DNA of 64,000 bases from Nocardia cyriacigeorgica (GCF_029868385.1 NZ_JARWNX010000046.1:1-64000); one strand, 5' to 3'; shown: positions 44,471 to 55,626, numbered from the stretch's first letter. Notes: generated from the sequence alone by a model not told the origin. Program-made: numbers and translations.

Positions 44471-46162
44471 ATGTTGCTTCCCGATATTCGCTGGTGGAAC
44501 GAACTCGCCCTGGAGATGCTCGAGACGTCGCTGTCGCGGCGGATCAGCACCGTGGAGGACGTCAACAAACAGCTCGCCGATATCGGCAAGCTCCCCGGCT
44601 GGGAAGGTGATGCCGCCGACGCCGCCCGCCGACGGTTCGCCGATACCGCGGATCAGCTGACCGATGAAGCCGCCGCACTCGGCGCGGTCCGAGCGCTGAC
44701 GACCCAGACCCGCGCGGCCGTCAAGCATCTGAAGCAGACGCTGGCGACGATCGACCGCAGGGCCACCGAGGCCGGGCTCGAGGTCTGGGACCACGGTCAC
44801 GTCACCATCGCGGACAGACCCGACGCACCCGACCCCGCCTCCGTGGAGGCGCTGCGACTCGAGTTGATCGACGCCGCCCGCGCCGTCATGCGGCAAGCCG
44901 ACGACATCAATGCCGATGCCGCGGCCGTATTGGCCAGAGCCGCCAACGGCGAGATCACCGATAACGGCGCCACCGACATCGTCGCGGCTTCCACCACCGG
45001 CGCCGCCCAGGGCGGTCTGACCGCACCAGCCCCACCGGAGAACGCCACACCACAGCAGAACAACGCCTACTGGGCCGCCATGGACGATCAGCAGCGCCGC
45101 GAAATCATCGAACAGCATCCGGCGTGGATCGGAAACCGCGACGGCATCCCGTCGATGGCACGCCACGAGGCGAACATCAACCGGATCGATGACGAGCGGG
45201 CACGGCTGACCAGGGAACGCGACCGGCTGAAAGAGGAACTGAAAGACGATCCGGGACCGCCGAAGAACCCCAACGCGCCGATCCCGAATGCGGACGAGAA
45301 GGCCGAACTCGCCCGGATCGAAGCGAAGCTGACCGACCTCGATTCGCTCGAGCGCACACTGGACAAACATCCCCTCGACCCGGGAAACCCCGATACCGGT
45401 GCACGACTTCTGTTGTTGGACATGGAATCGGGGGATAAGGGTATGGCCGCGATCGCGATCGGGGATCCTGATAACGCCGATCATGTGTCGGTGACCGTGC
45501 CAGGGGTGTCGACGACGATGCCGTCATTGGGCGGAATGGCCGACGAAGCGGTCGCGGTCCAGCGTGAGGCGGATAAGCAGTTGTCGTTGAGCGGCCGCCC
45601 TGATGAGCGGGTCGCAACAATCGCCTGGCTCGGATACGAGCCGCCACCCGACATCGGACTCGATGCGGCTCGTACCGGCCGAGCCGAAGCAGGGGCACCC
45701 AAGCTGGCGAGCTTCTTCGAAGGGTTGGACGCGTCCTCCAACAAGCCTGATCCGCACATCACGGCGCTGGGTCACTCTTATGGTTCGTACACGACCGCCC
45801 TGGCGCTCCAGGAACTCGGACCGAACAACCCGGTCGACGACGCGGTGTTCTACGGATCGCCAGGTATCAATGCCGATGACGAGAGCGATCTCAATCTCGG
45901 ACAAGGCCGCGGGTTCGTCATGCGCGCGCCCGACGACCCGATCAGTCTGGCCGACCACTACGGAGTGTTCGGCCCCGACCCGGTGACAACGAAGCTGGAA
46001 CAGATCTCGGTCGCCGAGGCCACCACGAGTGATGGCGTTCGCCGGGAGGACTCCAACGGTCACAGCGAATACCCGCGGCCGAGCGGCAATGGTGAGCTGC
46101 GCACTGCCGGATACAACATGGCGGTCATCGTTGCGGGTTTGCCGCATCTGGCGGTGCGGTGA
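44471..46162 (+). CDS. WXG-headed alpha/beta hydrolase (DUF1023), probable type VII effector
   Basis: 563 residues. The first 110 residues are helical with a GWEGDAADAARRRF turn (Trp44), like a WXG100 module. A helical, charged middle region (about 190-310, ARLTRERDRLKEEL) looks like a coiled coil. The C-terminal DUF1023 hydrolase domain carries the nucleophile elbow ALGHSYGSYTTALAL near residue 435. An N-terminal secretion module fused to an enzyme is the layout of type VII secreted effectors. The lipoprotein gene follows after 1 bp. Enzyme substrate is unknown. Confidence 0.82.
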   Translation: MLLPDIRWWNELALEMLETSLSRRISTVEDVNKQLADIGKLPGWEGDAADAARRRFADTADQLTDEAAALGAVRALTTQTRAAVKHLKQTLATIDRRATEAGLEVWDHGHVTIADRPDAPDPASVEALRLELIDAARAVMRQADDINADAAAVLARAANGEITDNGATDIVAASTTGAAQGGLTAPAPPENATPQQNNAYWAAMDDQQRREIIEQHPAWIGNRDGIPSMARHEANINRIDDERARLTRERDRLKEELKDDPGPPKNPNAPIPNADEKAELARIEAKLTDLDSLERTLDKHPLDPGNPDTGARLLLLDMESGDKGMAAIAIGDPDNADHVSVTVPGVSTTMPSLGGMADEAVAVQREADKQLSLSGRPDERVATIAWLGYEPPPDIGLDAARTGRAEAGAPKLASFFEGLDASSNKPDPHITALGHSYGSYTTALALQELGPNNPVDDAVFYGSPGINADDESDLNLGQGRGFVMRAPDDPISLADHYGVFGPDPVTTKLEQISVAEATTSDGVRREDSNGHSEYPRPSGNGELRTAGYNMAVIVAGLPHLAVR

Positions 46163-46163
46163 C

Positions 46164-46736
46164 ATGGTGGCCAAGGGTTGCGCGGGAACGCTGATGTCGA
46201 TCGTCGTGATGGTCGTGCTCAGCGGATGCGGCAGCCGACTCGACGATCCCGATCACCCACCCACTCCCGACGAAATCGCCCACGCCGAAGCGATGCTGCG
46301 GAATCTGCCGTCGGTTCAAGACACCGAACACCAGCTCTTCGCCCTCATCCAGCAGATAGCCGCAGGCGCCGAGACCGTGGCGCCCGAACTCGACTGGGAA
46401 GTGAAGGTCGACCGCGGCCAGAACACGCTCGGTTGCCCGGGTCCGTACTCGAAAACCAACGGTGTGTCGATGGCGACCGACAGCAGTTACTCGTCGACGC
46501 CGATCACAGATGACCGATGGCCCGAAGTCCTGCGCGTCTCCCGTGACCTCGCCGCACAACACGGCATCACAACCCTGACGGTCCGCGCCGACGAACCCGG
46601 ACACCACGACATCACCCTGCACTCGCCCGACCACGGCAACGAAATCACCATCGGTACTCGCGAAGCCGCCCTCATCACCGGCCTCACCGGCTGCCGCCTC
46701 CGCACCGAAGACCTTCCGACCCCCGCCGCGAAATAG
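46164..46736 (+). CDS. LppA-like lipoprotein
   Basis: 190 residues from ATG 46164, one base after the hydrolase stop, so the two are an operon. Lipobox VLSGC with Cys22 after a short hydrophobic signal. The mature part is helical near the start (DEIAHAEAMLRNLPSVQDTEHQLFALIQQ split by a loop) and has a C-terminal segment with two Cys (LGCPGPY and GCRLRTED). The pattern resembles the LppA family of mycobacterial lipoproteins. In this position it could be a cell-surface immunity or chaperone partner for the hydrolase; that is speculative. Confidence 0.78.
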   Translation: MVAKGCAGTLMSIVVMVVLSGCGSRLDDPDHPPTPDEIAHAEAMLRNLPSVQDTEHQLFALIQQIAAGAETVAPELDWEVKVDRGQNTLGCPGPYSKTNGVSMATDSSYSSTPITDDRWPEVLRVSRDLAAQHGITTLTVRADEPGHHDITLHSPDHGNEITIGTREAALITGLTGCRLRTEDLPTPAAK

Positions 46737-46793
46737 CGCCCGCGAGTAGCACCTCAGTGCGGAGCCCTCTCGTGAAATGCCGCTGGTTCGCCG

Positions 46794-47526
46794 ATGTCGC
46801 TCGAACGGCTGCGGGTGCTGCGTGAATTCGCCGACCGCGGCACTGTCGCCGCCACCGCGACCGCGCGATCACGGAGATGGCGCACTACCGGGGCTCGCCA
46901 CGGGGCCGGGTGCGGGTGGCGGTGTTCCCGTCCGGCGGCGCGCTGCTACTGCCGCGGGTCCTGCCCGCGCTCGCGGACAGCGGTGTCGAGGTCATCGCCC
47001 GCGACGAGGACGTCCCGCCGAGCGAAACCCATCGTCTGCTCGCCGATTACGACATCGTCCTCACCCACCGCGACGAACGCGCCGCGCCCCTGGCCGGGCC
47101 GGGCCGCGCATCGCCTCGAGGGTGCTGATGCGCGAGCCCATCGACGTGGTGGTCGCGCCGACCCATCGGCTGGCGGGGCGCACATCGGTCACCCCGGCGG
47201 AGTTGGCCGAGGAGAGCTGGTTGAGCGTTCGCGGCGGGTTTCCGGTGGACGACGTGCTGCGCTCGATCGCCACCGGTGTCGAACCACGAATAGCGCAGCG
47301 CCTCAACGAATTCCGCATGATCGAGACATTGGTGGCGACCGGCTACGGCGTCGCGCTGATGCCGCGCCACGCCGTCACCCATCCAGAGCTGTCGGTGCTG
47401 CGACTGTCCGGTGTCCGGGCCGCACGCTTGTACGAGATCGCCACCAGGCCACGCGCGCCGGAGCGTCCGGCGATTGCCACGGTCCTGGACGCCTTCATCG
47501 CCGCGGCCGCTGAGATCTCGAACTGA
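46794..47526 (+). pseudogene. decayed LysR family transcriptional regulator
   Basis: Three pieces of one LysR protein are read in three frames. From ATG 46794 the first 24 codons encode the start of the helix-turn-helix (LERLRVLREFADRGTVAATATA). The rest of that domain, about 50 codons, is missing. From about 46872 another frame resumes at the linker and substrate domain (RGRVRVAVFPSGGALLLPRVLPAL to LAGPG). Near 47100 a further shift leads to the third frame (ASRVLMREPIDVVVAPTHRLAG to the end), with a few residues also lost at the joint. The protein cannot be functional. A sequencing error could explain the second break but not the first deletion. Confidence 0.82.
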
Positions 47527-47695
47527 TCCGGTGCGGAATGCCAGGCCACTGTGGGTCATCGTCGGTTCGGTAGCGAACGCGGCGCGGCGGATTCGCGAGC
47601 CGAACCCGTCGTGGCGCCGGAATCCGCAGACCTTACCACCGCCTGGGTGCGGGTGGCACTCGGTCGCCGCCGCGTGCGCCGTGCGGTCGGCTCGA

Positions 47696-49987
47696 TCAGC
47701 GCCCGTACGGTTGCTGCCCGGCCGCGTACCCGAAGTCGTCGGCGACCATGGCCGCCAATTCCAGCAGCGCCCGCCGCGTCGGCTTGCTCACCAGCTCCAG
47801 ATCGATCTCCGCGCCTTCGGCGAGGTGGTCGTCGAACGGCACCACCTGCACCGCGCGGGTGCGGTCGAGGAACAGTTTGCGCAGCTGATCGATATCGACC
47901 GAAGAGGCGCCGCGCCGGGAGGCGTTGACCACCACGACGGTTCGCTCCACCAGCTTGCTGTAGCCGTGGTGGTCGAGCCAGTCGAGGGTGGCCGAGGCGC
48001 TGCGTGCGCCGTCGATCGCCGGTGAGGTCACCAGCACCAGCGAGCTGGCCATATCGAGCACACCCGACATTGCCGAATGCATCAGGCCGGTACCGCAGTC
48101 GGTCAGGATGATGTTGTAGAACGACTGGAGGATGCCGATCGCCTTGCGGTAATCGGCCTCGCTGAACGCTTCCGAAACCGCCGGATCCTGTTCACTGGCC
48201 AGCACTTCCAGCCTGCTCGGTGCCTGCGAGGTATGCGCGCGGACATCGGAGTACCTGGTGATGTGCTGATCTTCGAGCAGGTTGCGGACCGTGGAACGGG
48301 TCTGGCGCGGCACCCGATGGGCGAGCGTGCCGAGGTCGGGGTTGGCGTCGATGGCGATGACCCGGTCACCGCGAGCCGAGGCGAACGTGGATCCGATGCC
48401 GACGGTCGTGGTGGTCTTACCGACACCACCCTTCAGCGACAGGATCGCGATCCGGTAATCGCCGCGCACCGGCTGGTTGACGCGCTCGATCAGATCGGCG
48501 TGCACGACATCGGCGGCGGATTCACCCGGGTTGATGATGCCGCGCGAGGCCTTGTGCACCGCCCGGCGCCACCCGCTGCGCGGGGCCTTACGCGCCCGCT
48601 TCAGCAGGTTCAGGTCGTTGACCGAATGTCCTGGCTGTCCGGGCTGCGGCATGTGCTGCGGTACGAACGGCTGCTGCTGGGGCTGCCCCTGCTGTCCCTG
48701 CGGTGCGCCGCCTTGCCAGTCCGGCGTCTGGTACTGCCCCGTTGACGGACCACCACCCATACCGGCGGACGCGGAGTGCTGCGGCTGTTGGTAGCTCTGC
48801 TGCTGCGGTGCGATCGGCGGCGGGGCCCAGCTGTTGATGGCGCCGCCGTGCGGGTCGCCACCGTCGGGCGTCGGCTGATGGTGATTCGACTGCTCGGGTG
48901 TCTGCGGCGGAGCCTGGAACTGCTCACCGGGCGGCGCGTATCCACCCTGAGCGAACTGTCCACGACCGGCGTCGGAGAACTGTCCCGGCTGCTCGAACTG
49001 ACCCGGACCCGGCGGCTGCGTGAACTGCCCGGAAACGTGCTGCTGCTCGAACTGGCCGGGAGCCTGCTGCTCGAACTGGCCGTGGTTCGGTGCCTGCTCG
49101 AACTGGTTCGGGTTCGGCTGATGGTCGAACTGTCCCGGCGCGGGTGGCTCGAACTGGCCGGGAACCGGCTGCTCGGGGAACTGCCCCGGACCCGGCGCGA
49201 ACTGGCCGGGCCCCGACGGATCGAACGGACCCGACGGCGCGAACGGACCGCCCGGCGGCGCGAACGAACCTTGTTCAGGGAATTGTCCGGGAGGCGCGAA
49301 TGACGTACCGGTGTCGGGGAACTGGCCGGAGCCCTGTTCGGGGAACTGGCCCGGCTGCGCGAACTGACCGCTGGTGTGCGGTGCGAACGAGCCCTGATCC
49401 GGGAACTGATTCGGCGGCGCGAAGGAACCCTGCTCCGGGAATTGCCCCGGCGGCGCGAACGAACCCTGCTGTTCGGAGAACTGGTTCGGCGGCGCGAACG
49501 AACCCTGTTCGGGGAACTGTCCGGGAGGTGCGAACGACGCACCCGTATCAGGGAACTGACCCGGCACCGCGAACTGACCACTGGTATGTGGCGCGGCCTG
49601 CTCGGGGGATTGGCCGGGGACCGCGAACTGGCCGCTCGTATGCGGCGCGAACTGTTCGGGGGATTGGCCGGGCACTGCGAACTGGCCGCTGGTGTGCGGC
49701 GCGAATGGCTCGGACGCCGAAGCACCCGATCCGGCGAACTGGTCCGCACCCACCGGCGGCTCGTTCACCGAATACACCGACGTCACATCGGCAGGTCCTA
49801 CGCCACTGCCCGATTCGGTTTCGGGCGTATCGTCCGCCGGGTTCGCATCGGCGGCCGCGGACGGTTCGGACCCATCGGCATCGTTGTTCGGCTGCTGGGG
49901 TGCGTCGGACTCGGTGGCGATTCCGGCACCCTCCGCCGGATGACTTTGCAGCCAGGGCGGAGAAGTCGGGTTGTCGTTGTCTGTCAC
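47696..49987 (-). CDS. EspI-like MinD/ParA ATPase with repeat-rich N-terminal half
   Basis: 763 residues. GTG at 49987 follows GGGGGAA. Residues 1-90 are acidic and polar. Residues 93-365 are a Pro/Gln/Phe/Gly repeat array (see the repeat entry). A basic stretch (KRARKAPRSGWRRAVHKASRG) precedes the MinD/ParA ATPase: deviant Walker A LSLKGGVGKTTTTVG near 517-525 and IDANPDLGTLAHRV. This is the layout of EspI (Rv3876) and related MinD-like proteins of ESX loci, thought to regulate type VII secretion. No ESX core gene is in the window, but the EspC-like and WXG-headed genes are 2-5 kb away. Confidence 0.85.
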   Translation of the reverse strand: MTDNDNPTSPPWLQSHPAEGAGIATESDAPQQPNNDADGSEPSAAADANPADDTPETESGSGVGPADVTSVYSVNEPPVGADQFAGSGASASEPFAPHTSGQFAVPGQSPEQFAPHTSGQFAVPGQSPEQAAPHTSGQFAVPGQFPDTGASFAPPGQFPEQGSFAPPNQFSEQQGSFAPPGQFPEQGSFAPPNQFPDQGSFAPHTSGQFAQPGQFPEQGSGQFPDTGTSFAPPGQFPEQGSFAPPGGPFAPSGPFDPSGPGQFAPGPGQFPEQPVPGQFEPPAPGQFDHQPNPNQFEQAPNHGQFEQQAPGQFEQQHVSGQFTQPPGPGQFEQPGQFSDAGRGQFAQGGYAPPGEQFQAPPQTPEQSNHHQPTPDGGDPHGGAINSWAPPPIAPQQQSYQQPQHSASAGMGGGPSTGQYQTPDWQGGAPQGQQGQPQQQPFVPQHMPQPGQPGHSVNDLNLLKRARKAPRSGWRRAVHKASRGIINPGESAADVVHADLIERVNQPVRGDYRIAILSLKGGVGKTTTTVGIGSTFASARGDRVIAIDANPDLGTLAHRVPRQTRSTVRNLLEDQHITRYSDVRAHTSQAPSRLEVLASEQDPAVSEAFSEADYRKAIGILQSFYNIILTDCGTGLMHSAMSGVLDMASSLVLVTSPAIDGARSASATLDWLDHHGYSKLVERTVVVVNASRRGASSVDIDQLRKLFLDRTRAVQVVPFDDHLAEGAEIDLELVSKPTRRALLELAAMVADDFGYAAGQQPYGR
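48895..49711 (-). repeat. tandem coding repeat of the FAPPGQFPEQG type
   Basis: More than 15 imperfect copies of an 11-15-residue unit centred on GQFPEQ or GQF (for example APHTSGQFAVPGQSPEQ and SFAPPGQFPEQG) are encoded here inside the MinD-like gene. Several units are almost identical at DNA level, so slippage or recombination may change the copy number. The array encodes a low-complexity, phenylalanine-spaced stretch, probably disordered. Confidence 0.85.
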
Positions 49988-50154
49988 AGTTCCCCCATCT
50001 GCTCGGGCATTTCGAGCAGAGAGCTCGGTGGCTGAAGTGCGGCTTCACGCTAGCAGGTGAGTCAGCGCCCGTGCATGCCGTGGCTTACCGGGTCGGGAAC
50101 ACGGCAGCGCGGTCCGGACCGGCACAGAGCCGTCCGGACCGCGCCGGTGAATGC

Positions 50155-52112
<1,958 letters not shown>

Positions 52113-52139
52113 AGGCCGGTACCGATAGCGTCGCTGACC

Positions 52140-52193
52140 GTGAGCGCTTGTACGGACCACCGCGGTCCGACGGGACGTGAGGATCGTGGATGA
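52140..52193 (+). CDS. possible 17-aa upstream ORF coupled to the TSUP gene
   Basis: A GTG-started ORF of 17 codons with one Cys codon (TGT, codon 4) ends in TGA that overlaps the ATG of the transporter gene (ATGA). A TAGCGT box (52126-52131) lies 8 nt before its GTG, compatible with leaderless translation. It may couple transporter translation to its own. However, the transporter has its own ribosome site (GAGGA), and one Cys is weak evidence, so confidence is low. Confidence 0.3.
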   Translation: MSACTDHRGPTGREDRG

Positions 52194-52951
52194 CATTGTG
52201 GGAACAGCTGGCCGTGTTCGCGGCCGGTGTGGCCGCGGGCGGAATCAATACCATCGTCGGATCGGGCACCCTGATCACCTTTCCGGTGCTGCTTGCCATC
52301 GGCTATCCGCCGGTGACGGCGAATGTGTCCAATACCGTCGGGCTGGTGCCCGGCTCGGTGAGCGGGGTGATCGGCTATCGGCGTGAGCTGGCCGGGCAGG
52401 GGCCGCGGTTGCTGCGGCTCGGGGTGGCCTCGCTGCTCGGCGCGATCACCGGCGCCGTGGCCCTGCTGACCATGCCGGAGCAGGCGTTCAAGGCCATCGT
52501 TCCGGTGTTGATCATCGCGGCGCTGGTGCTTGTGGTGGTGCAACCGCGGCTGGCGGCCTGGGTGCGCAGTCGCCGCGACGCCGATACCGCGCCCGAACAC
52601 GGCGGGCCGGTGCTGTTCGGCTCGATCTATGCGACCGGGATCTACGGCGGTTATTTCGGCGCCGCCCAGGGTGTGCTGCTGATCGGGCTGCTCGGTGTGT
52701 TCGTGCACGACGAGTTGCAGCGGCTCAACGCGGTCAAGAACATGCTCGCACTGTTGGTGAACGCGGTGTCGGCGGCCATCTTCATCGTCGTCGCCGATAT
52801 CGCCTGGGAGGCCGTCGTGCTGATCGCGGCGGGCTCCATCATCGGTGGGCAACTCGGCGCTCGCGTGGGTCGCAAGCTCTCGCCGACGGTGCTGCGGGCG
52901 GTGATCGTCGTCGTCGGCACGGTCGCCGTGGTGCGTCTGCTGACCAGCTGA
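52190..52951 (+). CDS. TSUP family transporter (TauE/SafE type)
   Basis: 253 residues with about eight hydrophobic helices in two repeats. The family hallmark VAAGGINTIVGSGTLITFPVLLAIGYPPVTANVSNTVG-like segment is present in parts near the start (GSGTLITFPVLLAIG, then ANVSNTVGLVPG), and the second repeat has YGGYFGAAQGVLLIGLLG and LNAVKNMLALLVN. These membrane proteins export sulfite, sulfoacetate or other anions. Divergent from leuA with a 241-bp gap that contains the leucine leader on the other strand. The substrate cannot be told from sequence. Confidence 0.88.
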   Translation: MTLWEQLAVFAAGVAAGGINTIVGSGTLITFPVLLAIGYPPVTANVSNTVGLVPGSVSGVIGYRRELAGQGPRLLRLGVASLLGAITGAVALLTMPEQAFKAIVPVLIIAALVLVVVQPRLAAWVRSRRDADTAPEHGGPVLFGSIYATGIYGGYFGAAQGVLLIGLLGVFVHDELQRLNAVKNMLALLVNAVSAAIFIVVADIAWEAVVLIAAGSIIGGQLGARVGRKLSPTVLRAVIVVVGTVAVVRLLTS

Positions 52952-53069
52952 GCACGCCTCGCGCAGGCGGGCTCGGGTAACGCCAGCGGTGGTGAACGAG
53001 ATCTGTTCAATAACGGCGAATGCCGGTAATCTCCGTCGGGCCGCGCGCGTGAATATGGAGGTGGCGGAA

Positions 53070-54689
53070 GTGGATAGGCGTGCCTTCCTCGAGGCGGTGG
53101 GTGCGGCGACATTGCTGGGGGTCCTCGGATCGACGGCCGGTGCGGCCACGGCGGGTGCCGATCCGATCTGGGATGAGCTGTTCCGTGAATGGGTGCCGGA
53201 GATCTTCGCGCCGCTACCGGATCCGGCCGAGCATTCGCCTGCCATCGTCATCGGATCCGGATTCGGCGCGGCCGTCGCGGCTCTGCGGCTGGCCCAGGCC
53301 GGGGTGGTCACCACGGTGCTCGAGCGGGGTTCGCGCTGGCCCAATGATCCGTGGCGGGAAGTCTTCACCGGCGATGATCTGCCCGATGGTCGCGGTTTCT
53401 GGCATCGCACCTCGTTCACCGGCGTGACGAAGGTGCCGATGCGGTTCGCGGATTTCGGCGGGGTGCTCGACGTCACCGAATATCCGGGCATCGATGTGTG
53501 GCGTGCGGCCGCGGTCGGCGGCGGCTCGATCGTGTTCAGCGGCGCGATGATCGCGCCCGAGCGCGCGCTGTTCGATCATGTCTTCGGCGGTGTCGTCGAT
53601 TACGGCGAACTCGATCGCGTCTACTTCCCGCGCGTGCGGCAGATGCTGCGTTTGGATGCGATGCCCGCCGATATCTACCAGTCGGCGCCGTTCACCCATG
53701 CGCGCGCCTGGGACGATCAGGTCCGTAAGGCCGGATATCAGCCGGTGCCCAATGATTCGATCTTCAACTGGAACATCCTGCGCGATGAACTCGCCGGTCG
53801 CAGCCGGCCATCGGCGACCGTGGCCCGCAGCAATCTCGGCAACTCCAACGGCGCGAAGTTCGCACTCGACCAGAACTATCTGCGCTACGCCGAGGACACC
53901 GGACGGTGCGCGATCTTCCCCGGCCATCGAGTCGACGCCATCGCACAGGAGCCGGGCGGACGATATTCGGTCACCGTGACGAAACTGTCCCCGACCGGGG
54001 ATGTCCTGCGTACCCGCACCCTGACCTGCGATCAGCTCTTCCTCGGCGCTGGCTCGATCGGCAGCACCGAACTGCTGGTCCGGGCCCAGGCCACCGGTGC
54101 GTTGCCGAATCTCAACGAACACATCGGCGCGGGCTGGGGCACCAACGGTGATGTGGTGCTGGCCCGCGGCGCCAGCGAGGTCGCGGGCTTCGGCCAGGGC
54201 GTGCCGAGCGCCAGCCGGATCTTCGACGATTCCACGGTGCCGCTCACCCTGGAGAACTGGTACATCCCCGGCATTCCGTTCGAAACCGGGGCGCTGGCCT
54301 CCCTCGGCATGGTGCTCGATCCGACCCGCGCGCGCATGGGCTACGACCGCGGCTCCGATTCGGTGGGGCTGACCTGGTCGACCAGCAATCGGGATCAGAC
54401 GGTGGCCACCGCGCGCGCCGTCGATCAGAAGATCGCCGAACGGGCCGGTGCGCTGGTCGAATACAGCGCCCTCGGCTACGACGCCAACGCCCTGTTCACC
54501 GCGCATCCGCTGGGTGGTGCGGTACTCGGCCGCGCCACCGACGGCTACGGCCGGGTGCACGGTCATCCCGGTCTGTACGTCATGGACGGCGCGGCGATCC
54601 CCGGTAGCACCGCGACGGTGAATCCCTCGCTCACCATCACCGCGCTCGCCGAACGCAATATCGAGGCCATCATCCGCGCCGGACGGTGA
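53070..54689 (+). CDS. exported GMC-type FAD oxidoreductase, cholesterol-oxidase-like
   Basis: 539 residues from GTG 53070, which has GGAGG 8 nt upstream; ATG 53055 in frame lacks that site. Tat-like signal DRRAFLEAVGAATLLGVLG near the start. FAD Rossmann motif AIVIGSGFGAAVAALRLAQAG, then AAAVGGGSIVFSGAM and the flavin-contact segment; the GMC-type active-site His/Asn region is AHPLGGAVLGRATDGYGRVHG and VNPSLTITALAERN. Sequence and layout match 3-beta-hydroxysteroid (cholesterol) oxidase, which oxidises cholesterol to cholestenone with peroxide release. No steroid-catabolic cluster is nearby, so another sterol or alcohol substrate is possible. Confidence 0.85.
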   Translation: MDRRAFLEAVGAATLLGVLGSTAGAATAGADPIWDELFREWVPEIFAPLPDPAEHSPAIVIGSGFGAAVAALRLAQAGVVTTVLERGSRWPNDPWREVFTGDDLPDGRGFWHRTSFTGVTKVPMRFADFGGVLDVTEYPGIDVWRAAAVGGGSIVFSGAMIAPERALFDHVFGGVVDYGELDRVYFPRVRQMLRLDAMPADIYQSAPFTHARAWDDQVRKAGYQPVPNDSIFNWNILRDELAGRSRPSATVARSNLGNSNGAKFALDQNYLRYAEDTGRCAIFPGHRVDAIAQEPGGRYSVTVTKLSPTGDVLRTRTLTCDQLFLGAGSIGSTELLVRAQATGALPNLNEHIGAGWGTNGDVVLARGASEVAGFGQGVPSASRIFDDSTVPLTLENWYIPGIPFETGALASLGMVLDPTRARMGYDRGSDSVGLTWSTSNRDQTVATARAVDQKIAERAGALVEYSALGYDANALFTAHPLGGAVLGRATDGYGRVHGHPGLYVMDGAAIPGSTATVNPSLTITALAERNIEAIIRAGR

Positions 54690-54789
54690 GCTGTCGGCGG
54701 CGGCACACCGGAACGAAGCGAAAACCAGCGTCGAATGCCCGCCCGGTATTACCGTCGGCTGGGTCGTTCGGCATCGAAGGGATCCTCAC

Positions 54790-55626
54790 GTGGCAGTAGC
54801 GTCGCCCACCGGTTATGGCCTGGACGGGGCGCCCGAACCGGACGATTTCCCGCGTAAGCCGCCCACCCTGTGGATGGATTTCGTGATGCTCGGGCTCGCC
54901 ATCGTCTCGGTGGTGCTGGTCTGCTGGATCACCTTCTTCGAGGTGTCCGAGCAGACCTACCGGACCATCGTGATCACCGACTTCAGCATCTGCGCGATCT
55001 TCGCCGTCGAATTCCTCTGGCGGTGGCGCCGGGCGGGCTGGCCGTGGACCTTCCCGTTCGTCTACTGGTACGAAGTGCTCGGCATGATCCCGGTGACCAC
55101 CCCGTGGCTGCGTGGTTTCCGGCTGCTGCGGATCGTGGTGATCCTGGTGCGGTTGGCCCGCGTGGCCGACCGGGTGTTCGGCGACCGGGTCACCGCCGCG
55201 GTGATCAATCGTTCGGTCGGCACCATCGTGGAGACGATCAAACAGCCCGTGACCATGGCCGTGCTCGACGAGGTCGCGCACGCCCTGCGGGCGGGCCACT
55301 ACACCCAGAACATCGCCGCCGCACTGGAGGAGAATCGCAAGGAACTCGACGATATGATCGTCGAGTTGATCAAGAACGATCCACAGGCGGGCCGGGTCCG
55401 CTATCTGCCGTTCCACGACGACATCATCCGGCTGGTCGCCGACACCGTCTTCCGTATTCTGTTCCAGTTCCTCGATGATCCGCGTACCGATGAGCTCGTC
55501 TCGGATCTGTTGCGGGAGAACATCGATCAGATCCGCGACGCGCTGCGCAACGGTGTGAAGGTGCCGCCATCGGCCTACGGCCCCACCCCACTGGAACGCA
55601 CTGTGCGCCACCACTTCCCGCGCTGA
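54790..55626 (+). CDS. voltage-sensor-like membrane protein without an evident pore
   Basis: 278 residues, GTG start. Four helices: WMDFVMLGLAIVSVVLVCWI, TDFSICAIFAVEFLWRWRRAG, a short FVYWYEVLGMIPVT, and a fourth with regular arginines (LRGFRLLRIVVILVRLARVADR). The S2-type acidic pattern and the R-x-x-R-x-x-R helix are those of a voltage-sensor domain (ion_trans). After it comes a soluble helical region of about 140 residues with no pore helix or selectivity-filter sequence. It could be a voltage-gated proton channel or a sensor controlling the C-terminal domain; the latter is not recognised. Confidence 0.75.
   Translation: MAVASPTGYGLDGAPEPDDFPRKPPTLWMDFVMLGLAIVSVVLVCWITFFEVSEQTYRTIVITDFSICAIFAVEFLWRWRRAGWPWTFPFVYWYEVLGMIPVTTPWLRGFRLLRIVVILVRLARVADRVFGDRVTAAVINRSVGTIVETIKQPVTMAVLDEVAHALRAGHYTQNIAAALEENRKELDDMIVELIKNDPQAGRVRYLPFHDDIIRLVADTVFRILFQFLDDPRTDELVSDLLRENIDQIRDALRNGVKVPPSAYGPTPLERTVRHHFPR

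Noticed and set aside
48895..49711. Repeat region considered as a CRISPR-like array
   Set aside because: The repeats are in frame within a coding gene, encode a protein repeat, and lack unique spacers of constant length.
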